Assembly: GCA_017309115.1 (NCBI GenBank)
Contig: JAFLEF010000006.1
Location: forward strand, 146,993-210,992
Source of the DNA: Verrucomicrobiota bacterium
Lineage (GTDB): Bacteria; Verrucomicrobiota; Verrucomicrobiia; Limisphaerales; UBA9464
Reading direction: 5' to 3'
DNA: 64,000 nucleotides
Within the stretch, counting starts at the first letter, position 1, and the number at the start of each line of letters is the position of its first letter. This document shows, in pieces, positions 35,654 to 44,350 of this stretch. The translations under genes were made by a program, and so were the position numbers. A model generated the notes under the pieces. That model saw nothing but the letters and a program-made list of their open reading frames with translations, was not told where the DNA came from and did not search any database.

Positions 35654-37084
35654 ATGAGCAACTCAAGTGTGCAACCCCAGGGCTCCACGCCGCAAAACGC
35701 GGATTGGTCCCCGGGAAAAAATGCCCCCGCGTCTGAACCCAATCCCGCCCGCGCCGCTGCGCCGGCCCGTCCGCCGCAAGGCCCTGGACCCCGTCCGATC
35801 CCGGCAGTTCCTGGATTTCAGGCCCGCCCACCGCAAGGCGGCCCACCGTCCCGCCCCCAAAACCAACCCCAAGGCGGTGGTCGTCCGGCCCAGTCCCACC
35901 AGCAGTCTCACCCGCAACAACGCCCCAACAACCCTCCCCAACCCCAACGCCCCAGCGGCCCCCAACTCGGGCCCGATGGCCAACCCATCCTGCACGAGGG
36001 CTATTTGGAAGTTTCCGAAAAGGGCTTCGGCTTTCTGCGCTCCGCCAAAGGCCACTACGCCCCCAAGCCGACGGATGTTTTTCTGACCCCGGATTCGATT
36101 AAGCGCCTGGGGTTGCGAGAAGGCTGCCACATCGAATGCACCGTCAATCCACCCCACAAAGGCAACAGCCCGCAGTTGCGAGAGGTACTGAAGGTTAACG
36201 GCAAAACCTATCAGGATTTCATCCACGCGATCCGCTTCGAAAACCTCACCACGATCGACCCCGTGGAGAAGTTTCGTCTGGAAACCGCTCCAGACCTCCT
36301 GGAGCAGCGCATCATCGATCTGGTCACCCCCATCGGAAAGGGCACCCGCGGCCTCATCGTCGCCCCGCCCCGCACCGGCAAGACCACCATCCTCAAGCAG
36401 ATCTGCAATGCCATCACGACCAACCACCCCGAAGTCTTCGTGATGGTATTGTTGATCGACGAACGTCCCGAGGAAGTCACCGATTTCCAGCGCAGTGTTA
36501 AGGCCGAGGTCGTTGCCTCGAGCAACGATCAGGACCTCGAGACCCACGTGCGTCTCAGCCGGTTCATGATCGAACGCTGCAAGCGCATGGTTGAAGCCGG
36601 CAAGGATGTGTTCGTCCTGCTCGACTCCATCACCCGCGTGGCGCGGGCCTACAATTCGGTCCACGGCGGCTCCGGCCGAACCATGACCGGTGGTGTGGAT
36701 GCCCGGGCGTTGGAAATTCCGCGCAAGATGTTCGCCGCGGCGCGCAAGATCGAAGAAGGCGGTTCGCTGACCATTCTGGCGACGGCCCTGATCGATACCG
36801 GCAGCCGGATGGACGAGTTGATCTTCCAGGAGTTCAAGGGCACCGGTAACATGGAGTTGATCCTTGACCGCAAGCTGAGCGAGCGCCGCCTATTCCCGGC
36901 CATCGACATTCCGAAGTCCGGCACCCGGAAAGAGGAAAAGCTGTTCCCGCCGCATCAGATCGATGCCATCCGCAAGCTGCGTCGGATGCTCACGGACCTG
37001 CAACCCGTCGAGGCCATGGAAACCCTCCTGGCCGCGCTCAAGAAGCACAAGACCAACGACGAGTTGCTGACCAAGCTCTCCTAA
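35654..37084 (+). CDS. rho: Transcription termination factor Rho with long Pro/Gln-rich N-terminus
   Basis: A 476-residue RNA helicase that ends transcription. Residues 1 to about 110 are a low-complexity Pro/Gln/Arg-rich extension (stretches such as PPQGPGPRPIPAV) absent from E. coli Rho. The RNA-binding domain follows (GYLEVSEKGFGFLRS, DVFLTPDSIKRLGLREG), then the ATPase with Walker A IVAPPRTGKTT (Lys243), LLIDERPEEVTDF and DSITRVARAYN with GRTMTGG. The E. coli counterpart of this Walker A is APPKAGKT. The ATG at 35654 follows the family; the in-frame start at 35549 is rejected. A strong terminator follows. Confidence 0.96.
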   Translation: MSNSSVQPQGSTPQNADWSPGKNAPASEPNPARAAAPARPPQGPGPRPIPAVPGFQARPPQGGPPSRPQNQPQGGGRPAQSHQQSHPQQRPNNPPQPQRPSGPQLGPDGQPILHEGYLEVSEKGFGFLRSAKGHYAPKPTDVFLTPDSIKRLGLREGCHIECTVNPPHKGNSPQLREVLKVNGKTYQDFIHAIRFENLTTIDPVEKFRLETAPDLLEQRIIDLVTPIGKGTRGLIVAPPRTGKTTILKQICNAITTNHPEVFVMVLLIDERPEEVTDFQRSVKAEVVASSNDQDLETHVRLSRFMIERCKRMVEAGKDVFVLLDSITRVARAYNSVHGGSGRTMTGGVDARALEIPRKMFAAARKIEEGGSLTILATALIDTGSRMDELIFQEFKGTGNMELILDRKLSERRLFPAIDIPKSGTRKEEKLFPPHQIDAIRKLRRMLTDLQPVEAMETLLAALKKHKTNDELLTKLS

Positions 37085-37100
37085 TTTGGTTTTGATCCAG

Positions 37101-37137
37101 CGCCCAGTCCGCCCTGCGGACTGGGCGTTTGTTTTTG
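37101..37137 (+). terminator. Rho-independent terminator after rho
   Basis: Perfect 11-bp stem CGCCCAGTCCG / CGGACTGGGCG with a CCCTG loop (37101-37127), followed by TTTGTTTTTG. The gap from here to the tRNA at 37317 shows no gene. Confidence 0.93.
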
Positions 37138-37316
37138 TGCGGTAGGGGCTGCTCCCGCTTTCCGATGGGCGAGAGTCCAGACGCCAAACCCGGCGAATTG
37201 TTCCTAGCCCCTCAACTTAGGAACGCGCCCCAAATCCGTCGCCGAGCCCACCACAAGAGATTCTTCGACTCCGCGCTTGCTACCCCCGGGCATCTCCCTA
37301 TTTTTGCCCCCCTGTC

Positions 37317-37393
<77 letters not shown>

Positions 37394-37416
37394 ATTTTAG
37401 TTGCACTGCAACAACT

Positions 37417-37450
37417 TAAGCCGCTGGTTTCCAGCGGCTTATTTTATTTT
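37417..37450 (+). terminator. Terminator after initiator tRNA
   Basis: Perfect 11-bp stem TAAGCCGCTGG / CCAGCGGCTTA with a TTT loop (37417-37441), followed by TTTTATTTT. The next 290 bp up to 37737 hold no gene I can support. Confidence 0.92.
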
Positions 37451-37737
37451 GAGCGATGGTCCCAAGATCGTTGCAGGACCCGCCATCGACGGCTGGGTGG
37501 ACGATCCCCGGAACGATCCGGTCGATACGCCGATCGCATAGATGCCGAGGTGAAGTTATCCGGAGATCAATCACACCCGGCCGATCTGGCTTACCTCCAA
37601 CTGGACCTTTGGCCGGGAGCAGGCTCGCCCTTGGCCGACGCGAATCCAGCAGGGTGCGGCTTAGGCGTTAGGAGCATGGACGCAGTTCCCAGAGAGAGCG
37701 CTCGAATTCGGCTGCCGCCCTCCCTAGCGTTCACGCC

Positions 37738-38760
37738 GTGAAACGACTCTGGCCCTGGTACCTTTGGCTGCTGTGTTTCTACGGAAGCTGGCTGGGCTTT
37801 GTCGCGTTGGGAGACCGCTGGTCGACCCTTCGAGAGCACTGGGGAATTGCCGTCGCCATGACCTTTGGCTCTTATGTTGCTGGCTCGACTCCCATGGGTG
37901 GTGGCACTGTGGGATTCCCGATTCTGGTCCTTCTCTTCGATCTACCCGCAACCTTAGGACGGGATTTCAGTTTTGCCGTGCAATCCATCGGAATGACCAG
38001 TGCCAGCATCTTCATCCTCTGCCGGCGACAACACCTCGAATGGGTCATGTTGCGCTGGTGCATGGTGGGCTCGTTGATTGGAACTCCCCTGGGAATTCTG
38101 TTCGTCGCGCCTCACATTCCCGGATTTGCCATCAAGGTCGTCTTTGCCGTGGTTTGGGCCAGCTTTGGAGTTCTTCACATGTATCGAACGACCCAAATCT
38201 GCGCGAACATCGGGGAAAGCCCGGTCGCTCATGCCTTTGATCGCATAACCGGATTTCTAGTCGGCTTAATGGCCGGAGCAACGGTTGCCGCCGTAACCGG
38301 AGTCGGGATCGACATGGTGCTCTACTCGGTGATGGTTCTCCTGATGCGCTCGGACTTGAAGTCAGCCATCCCTTCGTCAGTCCTCATTATGGCCTTCACC
38401 TCACTGGTCGGCATCGCGACCAAGAACCTGATCACGGGGGTGCAACCCGGGGTTTTCGATAACTGGCTGGCCGCCGCTCCGGTCGTGGCGTTGGGGGCTC
38501 CGCTCGGGGCCTTCGTGGTGGATAAGATCGGCCGGAAACCCACACTCCTATTTGTGGCGTTTTTGTGCCTCGGACAGTTCGTTTGGACCATGCACGAGGA
38601 ATTCTCCACACTAGGGTGGCTAGGGATTGGCATTGCGACCTGTGGAGTCGCCATTGCGAATCTGGGATTTGAGTGGCTTTGGAAGTTGGGCGACCGGTTC
38701 GAACGACGCTCCCTGCCAGTGGTCGTTCAGAATCGACCGAGCGAGAAGGCCTCTCCCTAG
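37738..38760 (+). CDS. TauE/SafE family (TSUP) membrane transporter
   Basis: A 340-residue permease with about eight helices. The family pattern is an N-terminal helix followed by a glycine/proline-rich loop, here AGSTPMGGGTVGFPIL, repeated in the second half as AGATVAAVTGVGIDMVL. Related proteins export sulfite, taurine-derived or organosulfur anions, but specificity is unknown. It starts with GTG at 37738. The gene is separated from fabF, which converges on it, by about 40 bp. Confidence 0.85.
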   Translation: MKRLWPWYLWLLCFYGSWLGFVALGDRWSTLREHWGIAVAMTFGSYVAGSTPMGGGTVGFPILVLLFDLPATLGRDFSFAVQSIGMTSASIFILCRRQHLEWVMLRWCMVGSLIGTPLGILFVAPHIPGFAIKVVFAVVWASFGVLHMYRTTQICANIGESPVAHAFDRITGFLVGLMAGATVAAVTGVGIDMVLYSVMVLLMRSDLKSAIPSSVLIMAFTSLVGIATKNLITGVQPGVFDNWLAAAPVVALGAPLGAFVVDKIGRKPTLLFVAFLCLGQFVWTMHEEFSTLGWLGIGIATCGVAIANLGFEWLWKLGDRFERRSLPVVVQNRPSEKASP

Positions 38761-38799
38761 GCCGACGCGGTCACCGCCGCAGCTGGGACTTCTTCAGCC

Positions 38800-40050
38800 C
38801 TACTCCACAAACCGCTCAAAAATCAGCACGCAATTCTGTCCGCCAAAGGCAAACGAGTTGGACATCACCCGGCAAACCTCGGCCTTCCGGGCCTGATTGG
38901 GAACGTAGTCCAAATCACACGCCGGATCCGGATCTTCCAAATTGATCGTCGGAGGAATGATGCCGTGATTGATGATGTTGACACAGGTCGCCGCCTCCAG
39001 AGCCCCACCGGCGCCAATTGAATGGCCAATCATCGACTTGATGGAACTCACCGGGATCGAATAGGCCCGCTCCCCGAAAGTGGTCTTGATCGCCCGGGTT
39101 TCGATCGGATCGTTGACGTCGGTTCCCGTGCCGTGGGCATTGATGTAGTCAATATCCTCCGGCTTCAGACCCGCCGTCTGCAACGCCTGTTGCATCGCCT
39201 GCACTGCCCCCAACCCGTCCGGATGCGCCGCCGTAATGTGGTAGGCGTCGCACGACATCCCGATTCCCGACAACTCAGCCAGGATCGGCGCCGACCGTTT
39301 CCGGGCGTGTTCCAACGTTTCCAAAACGAGCACCGCCGCCCCTTCGGCCATGACAAATCCGTCCCGACCGCGATCAAACGGCCGACTGGCGCGCTCGGGT
39401 TCGTCATTGCGCGTGGACAACGCCCGCAACGCGCAGAAGGACTCCAGATAGGACTCGGTGATCGCTGACTCCGCTCCGCCCGCCAACGCGACATCGGCAA
39501 AGCCCAAACGAAGCATCATCCAGGCGCTCGCGAGGGCGTGGCTGCCGGTCGCGCAGGCGGACGACACACTGAACCCGGGACCCGTCAGACCGTACTGCAG
39601 GGCGATATTCCCGGAGGCCATGCTGGTGCTGACGCGCGGCACAGAGAACGGATTGGTCTTGCCTGGTCCCTTCGTGAACAACTGCATCATCTGCGTCTCC
39701 AAGAAGGGAAAATCAGCAATCGCCGAGGCCACCACAGTGGCAATGCGGGAGCGGTCCTGTTGCTCCAAGTTCAATCCGGCGGCCCGCATGGCTTCCGTAC
39801 TGGCCGCGATGGAGAACTGAGCGTAACGGCCAATGCGGCGGGCCATCTTCGGATCCATGTGATCCGTCGGCTGGAATTGCTTCACTTCCCCGGCGATCCG
39901 ACTCGGCAGCCGAGAGGCATTGAACTGGGTGATCGGGCCAATCCCGGACCGACCGGCGATCAGCCCGTCAAACGTTTCGCGGTTGGTTAGTCCCACGGGC
40001 GAAAGGGCGCCGATCCCAGTAACAACGATGCGGGGTTGGACAAGATTCAT
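38800..40050 (-). CDS. 3-oxoacyl-ACP synthase II (FabF-like)
   Basis: A 416-residue beta-ketoacyl-ACP synthase of the KAS II type. The catalytic triad is complete: Cys166 in SSACATGSHA, His306 in NAHGTGTD and His343 in MIGHSIGAG, with Lys338 nearby. It condenses malonyl-ACP with acyl-ACP in fatty acid elongation. No acyl carrier or other fab gene is adjacent, so it may be a specialised copy. The ATG at 40050 (MNLVQPRIVVTGIG) is preferred to an upstream in-frame start. Confidence 0.9.
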   Translation of the reverse strand: MNLVQPRIVVTGIGALSPVGLTNRETFDGLIAGRSGIGPITQFNASRLPSRIAGEVKQFQPTDHMDPKMARRIGRYAQFSIAASTEAMRAAGLNLEQQDRSRIATVVASAIADFPFLETQMMQLFTKGPGKTNPFSVPRVSTSMASGNIALQYGLTGPGFSVSSACATGSHALASAWMMLRLGFADVALAGGAESAITESYLESFCALRALSTRNDEPERASRPFDRGRDGFVMAEGAAVLVLETLEHARKRSAPILAELSGIGMSCDAYHITAAHPDGLGAVQAMQQALQTAGLKPEDIDYINAHGTGTDVNDPIETRAIKTTFGERAYSIPVSSIKSMIGHSIGAGGALEAATCVNIINHGIIPPTINLEDPDPACDLDYVPNQARKAEVCRVMSNSFAFGGQNCVLIFERFVE

Positions 40051-40170
40051 AAGCGGGTCTCCCGGCAGTGCCCCCAGACCCATGGGCAAAACTCTTCCAC
40101 GCCCACTTCCCAGTTACCAGATTTCCCGCCCGAACCGATCGACCGGGCCAACCACAGCCTGCGGAACCGG

Positions 40171-41514
40171 TCACCGGGACTCCTGCGTCAAGTCAGCCCC
40201 GAGCCGTTCTCCAGCGGCCCGAAGACCGGCCATGACGGCATCCGCTACCGCCACCGGGAAACCCTTGGGCAACGCATTCTGGACCTTAGCGATCACCATC
40301 GGCGTGCGGTCCACAATCTCTGCCAGGAGGGCAGGCATGTCAGCCACACCGGAGCGGCGAGCGGTTTCAATCCAGTGTTGGGCGTGGATGCTTTCCCACA
40401 GGTAATGTCGGTTCTTCCCCTCGACGGCCATGGCCATCTTGAGCTTCTGGGGCGCAATCTTCCCCGCCCCATTGCCCAGCAACGGATACGCTGACAAAAC
40501 ATCGTAACGCGGAGTCAGCCGGTAGGCACCGCCCGACAGAAGGAAGAGGCTGAAATTCTTGGCATGACCGTCAATGGCCGCGAGCAGCCAGAACACGACC
40601 AGAGTGCGCAGAAAATCACGTCGATCCTCGGCCGGGTCCTCGGAGCCAAGAAGCACCTCAAGGATCCGGCGAATTCCGGGTCCGCCATGGGCCTCGTATT
40701 TCAACGCCCCCGCAGTTGCCGTGGCCTGGCAGAAGTCCTCTTGCGGCAGTCGGATCCACCACCGGCTATCAACGGACAGGCGCCGATCAAACCGGTCGAC
40801 CACGAGTGTTTTGTGTTCGCCGAAAGTCTCCAGGCTACAGTTCGCTACCGGGATGCCGTATTCGCGGACAACTTGGGCACACAGCCACTCGTTCTCGACG
40901 GATGTGGACAAATCGAAACCCTGCGGAAGGAGTCCGATCGGCAGCTTAAAAATGTGGGTTGTCGGCGTTGTCCCCGTCGGCCGATACCAACGTCCCTTGT
41001 GCCTGAGCAAAGCGGTCTTTTCCTGCGCGCCCGCCAGTGAAATTCGAAACGCATCTTCTTCCTCCGCTTCGCCGAAGCCCGAGGAGGATCCCAGCGAGGC
41101 GGTGAGCAACTTGGCGACTCGAGCTTCGGTCAGAGGCTCGCCCGTGATGCGCCGGACATCCGGAGTCCCTTCGTCAACTGGCAGGATTTGTAGAGCCCCC
41201 ACGCAGTCGCGGCCGATTTCGCGCAGAAGGTCGAAGGCGGCGACCGAAGCGGTCCGAAAGCGCCGCTGAATCCGCTCGCGAATCTGGCGGTTATCCGGAA
41301 GCAGGTTATCAAAGAATGCTTCGACTCCGACCCGGTAGGATTCTCGGGACGGGCGCAAGGGAAAGGAGAGGGAAATGGGCCGTGACGCCGGTGACGATAG
41401 CCACTCCTCGTCGTACCTGAACTCCTGGGCTCCGCTGGCCGGTAACCGCCATTCGCCCACCCGTTCCCCGTTCATCCAGACCGCCAGAGCGCGGGATTTG
41501 CCAAGGCGTCCCAT
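40171..41514 (-). CDS. hipA: HipA-type serine/threonine kinase toxin
   Basis: A 447-residue kinase of the HipA type II toxin family, which phosphorylates glutamyl-tRNA synthetase in E. coli and causes growth arrest. The N-terminal domain begins LAVWMNGERVGEW. The autophosphorylation serine is Ser159 in RISLAGAQEKTAL, matching E. coli HipA Ser150. The catalytic loop is IDGHAKNFS (Asp315) and the metal aspartate is in RYDVLSAYP (Asp338). All key residues are present, so an active kinase is expected. It is downstream of hipB with 12 bp between. Confidence 0.93.
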   Translation of the reverse strand: MGRLGKSRALAVWMNGERVGEWRLPASGAQEFRYDEEWLSSPASRPISLSFPLRPSRESYRVGVEAFFDNLLPDNRQIRERIQRRFRTASVAAFDLLREIGRDCVGALQILPVDEGTPDVRRITGEPLTEARVAKLLTASLGSSSGFGEAEEEDAFRISLAGAQEKTALLRHKGRWYRPTGTTPTTHIFKLPIGLLPQGFDLSTSVENEWLCAQVVREYGIPVANCSLETFGEHKTLVVDRFDRRLSVDSRWWIRLPQEDFCQATATAGALKYEAHGGPGIRRILEVLLGSEDPAEDRRDFLRTLVVFWLLAAIDGHAKNFSLFLLSGGAYRLTPRYDVLSAYPLLGNGAGKIAPQKLKMAMAVEGKNRHYLWESIHAQHWIETARRSGVADMPALLAEIVDRTPMVIAKVQNALPKGFPVAVADAVMAGLRAAGERLGADLTQESR

Positions 41515-41526
41515 GATTCACCAGTC

Positions 41527-41772
41527 TCACCACTCCGCCGTGCGGTCGGGCGACTTGCGGGGACGAACCACCAGCTCGAGATCCAGCGCGGCCAGCAATC
41601 GAGCGATCCGAGCCAGACTGGCCGGACCCGGATCGTTCTCCAACAGCGACACTGCATTCTGAGCCAAACCGGCGCGGTCGCCGACCGCGCTCTGCGAAAG
41701 GTTCTGCTCTCGACGGAAACCGCGCAGAACCGCCCCCAACTGCTGGGGAGTTCGAATGGGGTAGTCGCGCAT
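41527..41772 (-). CDS. hipB: HipB-type antitoxin (XRE helix-turn-helix)
   Basis: An 81-residue DNA-binding protein with an XRE helix-turn-helix (LGAVLRGFRREQNLSQ followed by VGDRAGLAQNAVSLLE), normally binding HipA and repressing the operon. I chose the ATG at 41772 because the frame upstream encodes two copies of a nine-residue repeat that is really an operator in DNA. The C-terminus (LDLELVVRPRKSP) is like other HipB. It neutralises hipA encoded directly downstream. Confidence 0.88.
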   Translation of the reverse strand: MRDYPIRTPQQLGAVLRGFRREQNLSQSAVGDRAGLAQNAVSLLENDPGPASLARIARLLAALDLELVVRPRKSPDRTAEW

Positions 41773-41775
41773 ATC

Positions 41776-41829
41776 AGCTAAACCAGATATTTCCACTTTA
41801 TCGCTTAAACAAGCTATTTCTTCTTTATC
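41776..41829 (-). promoter_or_regulatory. Two 27-bp tandem repeats at the hipBA start, likely HipB operators
   Basis: Read on the minus strand, two consecutive 27-bp units each begin GATAAAG and continue through GAAATA to TGGTTTAGCT or TTGTTTAAGC, ending four bases before the hipB ATG. Each unit contains a partly palindromic core around GTTTA. Operator clusters with this spacing are typical of autoregulated TA promoters, though the exact HipB site here is inferred. Confidence 0.7.
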
Positions 41830-41964
41830 CGGTTTACTGAATGGAGTCCTCCTCCCGATCGCGATGACTTCCACAGATCGACGATTGCGGGTTTCCGGAC
41901 GTGACGAACCGGGTTCTGTCCCGCAGTGTCAAACCAGTCTGCGTTCGAACACTGACGCGAAATA

Positions 41965-41999
41965 TTCCCGGTTTTCCGCTGAAATCGGCATACCGGGAA
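41965..41999 (+). promoter_or_regulatory. Candidate leader hairpin upstream of rpmI-rplT
   Basis: Inverted repeat TTCCCGG (41965-41971) / CCGGGAA (41993-41999) about 95 bp before the rpmI start. In many bacteria L20 represses this operon by binding a structured leader; whether this hairpin is that site is only a possibility. Confidence 0.35.
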
Positions 42000-42092
42000 C
42001 GAAGCACCATTTGGAAACAAGGATTCTCCTTGCACCAAGGAGTCACTTGCCTAAGCTTCGCGGCCTTTAACGAGCAGAAACCGAGGCTTCTT

Positions 42093-42302
42093 ATGCGTCG
42101 TCCCAAGGGGATCAAAACCAAAAAATCTGTCGCCAAGCGCTTTAAAATTAGCGCCCGCGGAAAGGTGTTCGCGCGCCATTCCGGAATGCGCCACCTGTTG
42201 TCCAGCAAAAGCGCCAAGCGGCGGCGTCGTTTGGGCGAAGACAAGGAGCTGCATCCTTCCGACGTCTACAAGATCAAGGCGTGCTTGCCGTTCTCGCACT
42301 AA
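42093..42302 (+). CDS. rpmI: 50S ribosomal protein L35
   Basis: A 69-residue, very basic protein with the L35 pattern KGIKTKKSVAKRFKISARGKV and then RRRRLGEDKELHPSD. The frame is open upstream, but the ATG at 42093 gives the standard length and a family-like start. It is followed by rplT after 35 bp. In many bacteria infC precedes rpmI; here the upstream neighbour is the divergent hipBA unit, so infC is elsewhere. Confidence 0.95.
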   Translation: MRRPKGIKTKKSVAKRFKISARGKVFARHSGMRHLLSSKSAKRRRRLGEDKELHPSDVYKIKACLPFSH

Positions 42303-42337
42303 GCCCGGATCCCGAACCATTTAACTGATTTTCATCC

Positions 42338-42709
42338 ATGCGTGTTACTAACGCCCCCGCCTCCCGCAAACGCCGGAAACGGATGCTGAAGCTCGCCAAG
42401 GGCTATCGCCTGAAGCGCAGCAAGCTGTACCGGTACGCCAGCGACGCCGTCGACCACGGCCTGAAGTACGCCTACCGCGATCGCAAGACCAAGAAGCGGA
42501 CCTACCGCTACCTCTGGCAGATTCGTATCAACGCGGCCGCTCGCGCCGCCGGAATCACCTACAGCCGGTTCATCGAAGGCCTCAAGGCCGCCCAGTGCAG
42601 CCTCGACCGCAAGGTCATCGCCGACCTCGCCGCCACGGACACCGCCGCGTTCGCCAAGTTGGTGGAACTCGCGCAAGGCGCTCTGAAGACCAAGACGGCC
42701 AAGGCGTAA
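42338..42709 (+). CDS. rplT: 50S ribosomal protein L20
   Basis: A 123-residue basic protein with the L20 pattern RVTNAPASRKRRKRMLKLAKGY and YRYLWQIRINAAARAAGITYSRFIEGL. It binds 23S rRNA early in assembly and often autoregulates the operon. The gene is followed by a strong terminator. Confidence 0.97.
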   Translation: MRVTNAPASRKRRKRMLKLAKGYRLKRSKLYRYASDAVDHGLKYAYRDRKTKKRTYRYLWQIRINAAARAAGITYSRFIEGLKAAQCSLDRKVIADLAATDTAAFAKLVELAQGALKTKTAKA

Positions 42710-42728
42710 AGGCCAGTCCCAAGTTTCC

Positions 42729-42762
42729 AAGCGGACTTCCGAAAGGGAGTCCGCTTTTTTTA
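42729..42762 (+). terminator. Rho-independent terminator after rplT
   Basis: A 12-bp stem AAGCGGACTTCC / GGGAGTCCGCTT with one G-T pair and a GAAA loop, followed by TTTTTTAT. It overlaps the 3' end of the converging MFS gene. Confidence 0.93.
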
Positions 42763-44259
42763 TCGCTCGTCGCGGTCAAATGGTGCCTTCAACACGTCCT
42801 TGCCACCTTCCACAATCTCCCCGCCCACCGTTCCCAGAATTCGGGCGTGGCGCCGAAGCTGGCGCCACGAGTTCCGGGTCAATCCCATCAACCCACCCGG
42901 CGTCAATACCATCTGAGCGGCACTGGTCAGGGTCAGCATCGGATTGAACGGCCGCATCCGCCGCATGGTTTTCCAAACCTCCTCCGGTTCATGCGCCGCC
43001 TCTTCCCGCACGAAGTCCAGCAGATGAACACTCAGCAGGCAGCCCACCATCGAACCGGCAATCAGCAAATGGTAGTCCCGGATGGTCTGTCCCAGGAAAA
43101 CGCCTGGGGCATCCGGCAACAGCTTCAGGATTAATCCACCCAACAGCGGTCCGGCGGCCGTCAGCAAACTGGTTAACGCCAGGAACACCGCCACGTACGG
43201 AGCCTTATTCGCCGGGGCGAGCTTCAGCATCAGGTTGAACTGGCACAGCTGAAAACACGCCGTGGTTGCGCCCACGACGAGAAAGGCCACTGCCAAATGC
43301 CAGAAGAAGCGCTCGCCCGCGAGGGACCACGACACCAAACCGGTCAAGGCCCAGACGAGCGAGGCCACATACAGCACCGGCTTGCTGCCATAGCGATCAC
43401 AGAGCCAGCCCCAACCGCGCAAGGTCAATAGCCCCCCGACCCCCGCCAGAGCGGTCAGCAAGCCGACGTCACTCATCGGACGCTTCAGACCCTCAAGGAG
43501 AAACACCGTGTAGAACGGCTGACCCAAGTTCAGCAGCAATCCCCAGACCCCCACAAAGGCGACCAACTTGAGGTAGTTGAGGCTTCGCAAGGGTTCCCCG
43601 ATCTCGGCCAGATCCGGCGGATCTTCCTCCCGGAGCATCACCGAAGGTGGGAACTTCATTCGCGTAAGGAACAAAAAACCAATCAGCCGGCCCATTCCCG
43701 CCACCGCGAAAATCCAGCCAAATGTGAGCAGGGAATTGTTCCCTTTCTCCGCCGCCCAACTCGCGACTATGACCGTCACTAAAGTCCAAAAACCAAACAC
43801 CAGATTGCGCCGCCCGAAGTACGAACCGCTCAGCCAAGGTGGCACCAATTCGGAAATGGCAGCCGACCAAGCAACCGATCCCAGACTGTTCGCCAGAGTC
43901 GCAATGGTCAGCAGGACGGCAAAAGCGCTGTCCCGGTGGGTTTCCTCCAAGAAGGGCAACCCCGCCACCAATCCCCAGGGCGTCGCACTCAACAAGAACG
44001 ACAGGGCCATGATCTGATACAAGGACATCCGGCCGCGCAACCAGGTTGCTAAGGGCGGCTGTACCAGATTGCAAAAATGCGGTAGGGCCGCCATCAAACC
44101 AATTGCTCCCGGTCCCCACCCCAAAGCCATCACCGCAAACGCGATGACGAAGGGAAAACTCGGCATGGTCAGGTTCAGCATCGGAACGCTGAAACAGGCC
44201 TCGATCGTCGCGTACTTCAGCGAGAGCAGAAGTTCCCGATGCCGGAGTCGCTGGTTCAT
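42760..44259 (-). CDS. MFS transporter
   Basis: A 499-residue transporter with about 12 helices in two halves. The first half has LKYATIEACFSVPMLNL and a loop after the second helix (LRGRMSLYQIMAL), and the second half has GLLTLRGWGWLCDRYGSKPVL, the MFS loop 2-3 type motif (G-x-x-x-DRYGSK). Substrate is unknown. The ATG at 44259 (MNQRLRHRELL) is preferred; a GTG at 44346 would add 29 residues and start 5 bp from the pyrC stop, which is possible for a coupled gene. A C-terminal tail of about 60 residues is cytoplasmic. Confidence 0.83.
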   Translation of the reverse strand: MNQRLRHRELLLSLKYATIEACFSVPMLNLTMPSFPFVIAFAVMALGWGPGAIGLMAALPHFCNLVQPPLATWLRGRMSLYQIMALSFLLSATPWGLVAGLPFLEETHRDSAFAVLLTIATLANSLGSVAWSAAISELVPPWLSGSYFGRRNLVFGFWTLVTVIVASWAAEKGNNSLLTFGWIFAVAGMGRLIGFLFLTRMKFPPSVMLREEDPPDLAEIGEPLRSLNYLKLVAFVGVWGLLLNLGQPFYTVFLLEGLKRPMSDVGLLTALAGVGGLLTLRGWGWLCDRYGSKPVLYVASLVWALTGLVSWSLAGERFFWHLAVAFLVVGATTACFQLCQFNLMLKLAPANKAPYVAVFLALTSLLTAAGPLLGGLILKLLPDAPGVFLGQTIRDYHLLIAGSMVGCLLSVHLLDFVREEAAHEPEEVWKTMRRMRPFNPMLTLTSAAQMVLTPGGLMGLTRNSWRQLRRHARILGTVGGEIVEGGKDVLKAPFDRDER

Positions 44260-44350
44260 GGGGTTGACCGGCAACCAAATCGCCGGCCCGCAAGCTTTCC
44301 GATGATTTCCCCCGCCTGGCGAGCCCAGACCCACCGGATCTGCCACGGCC

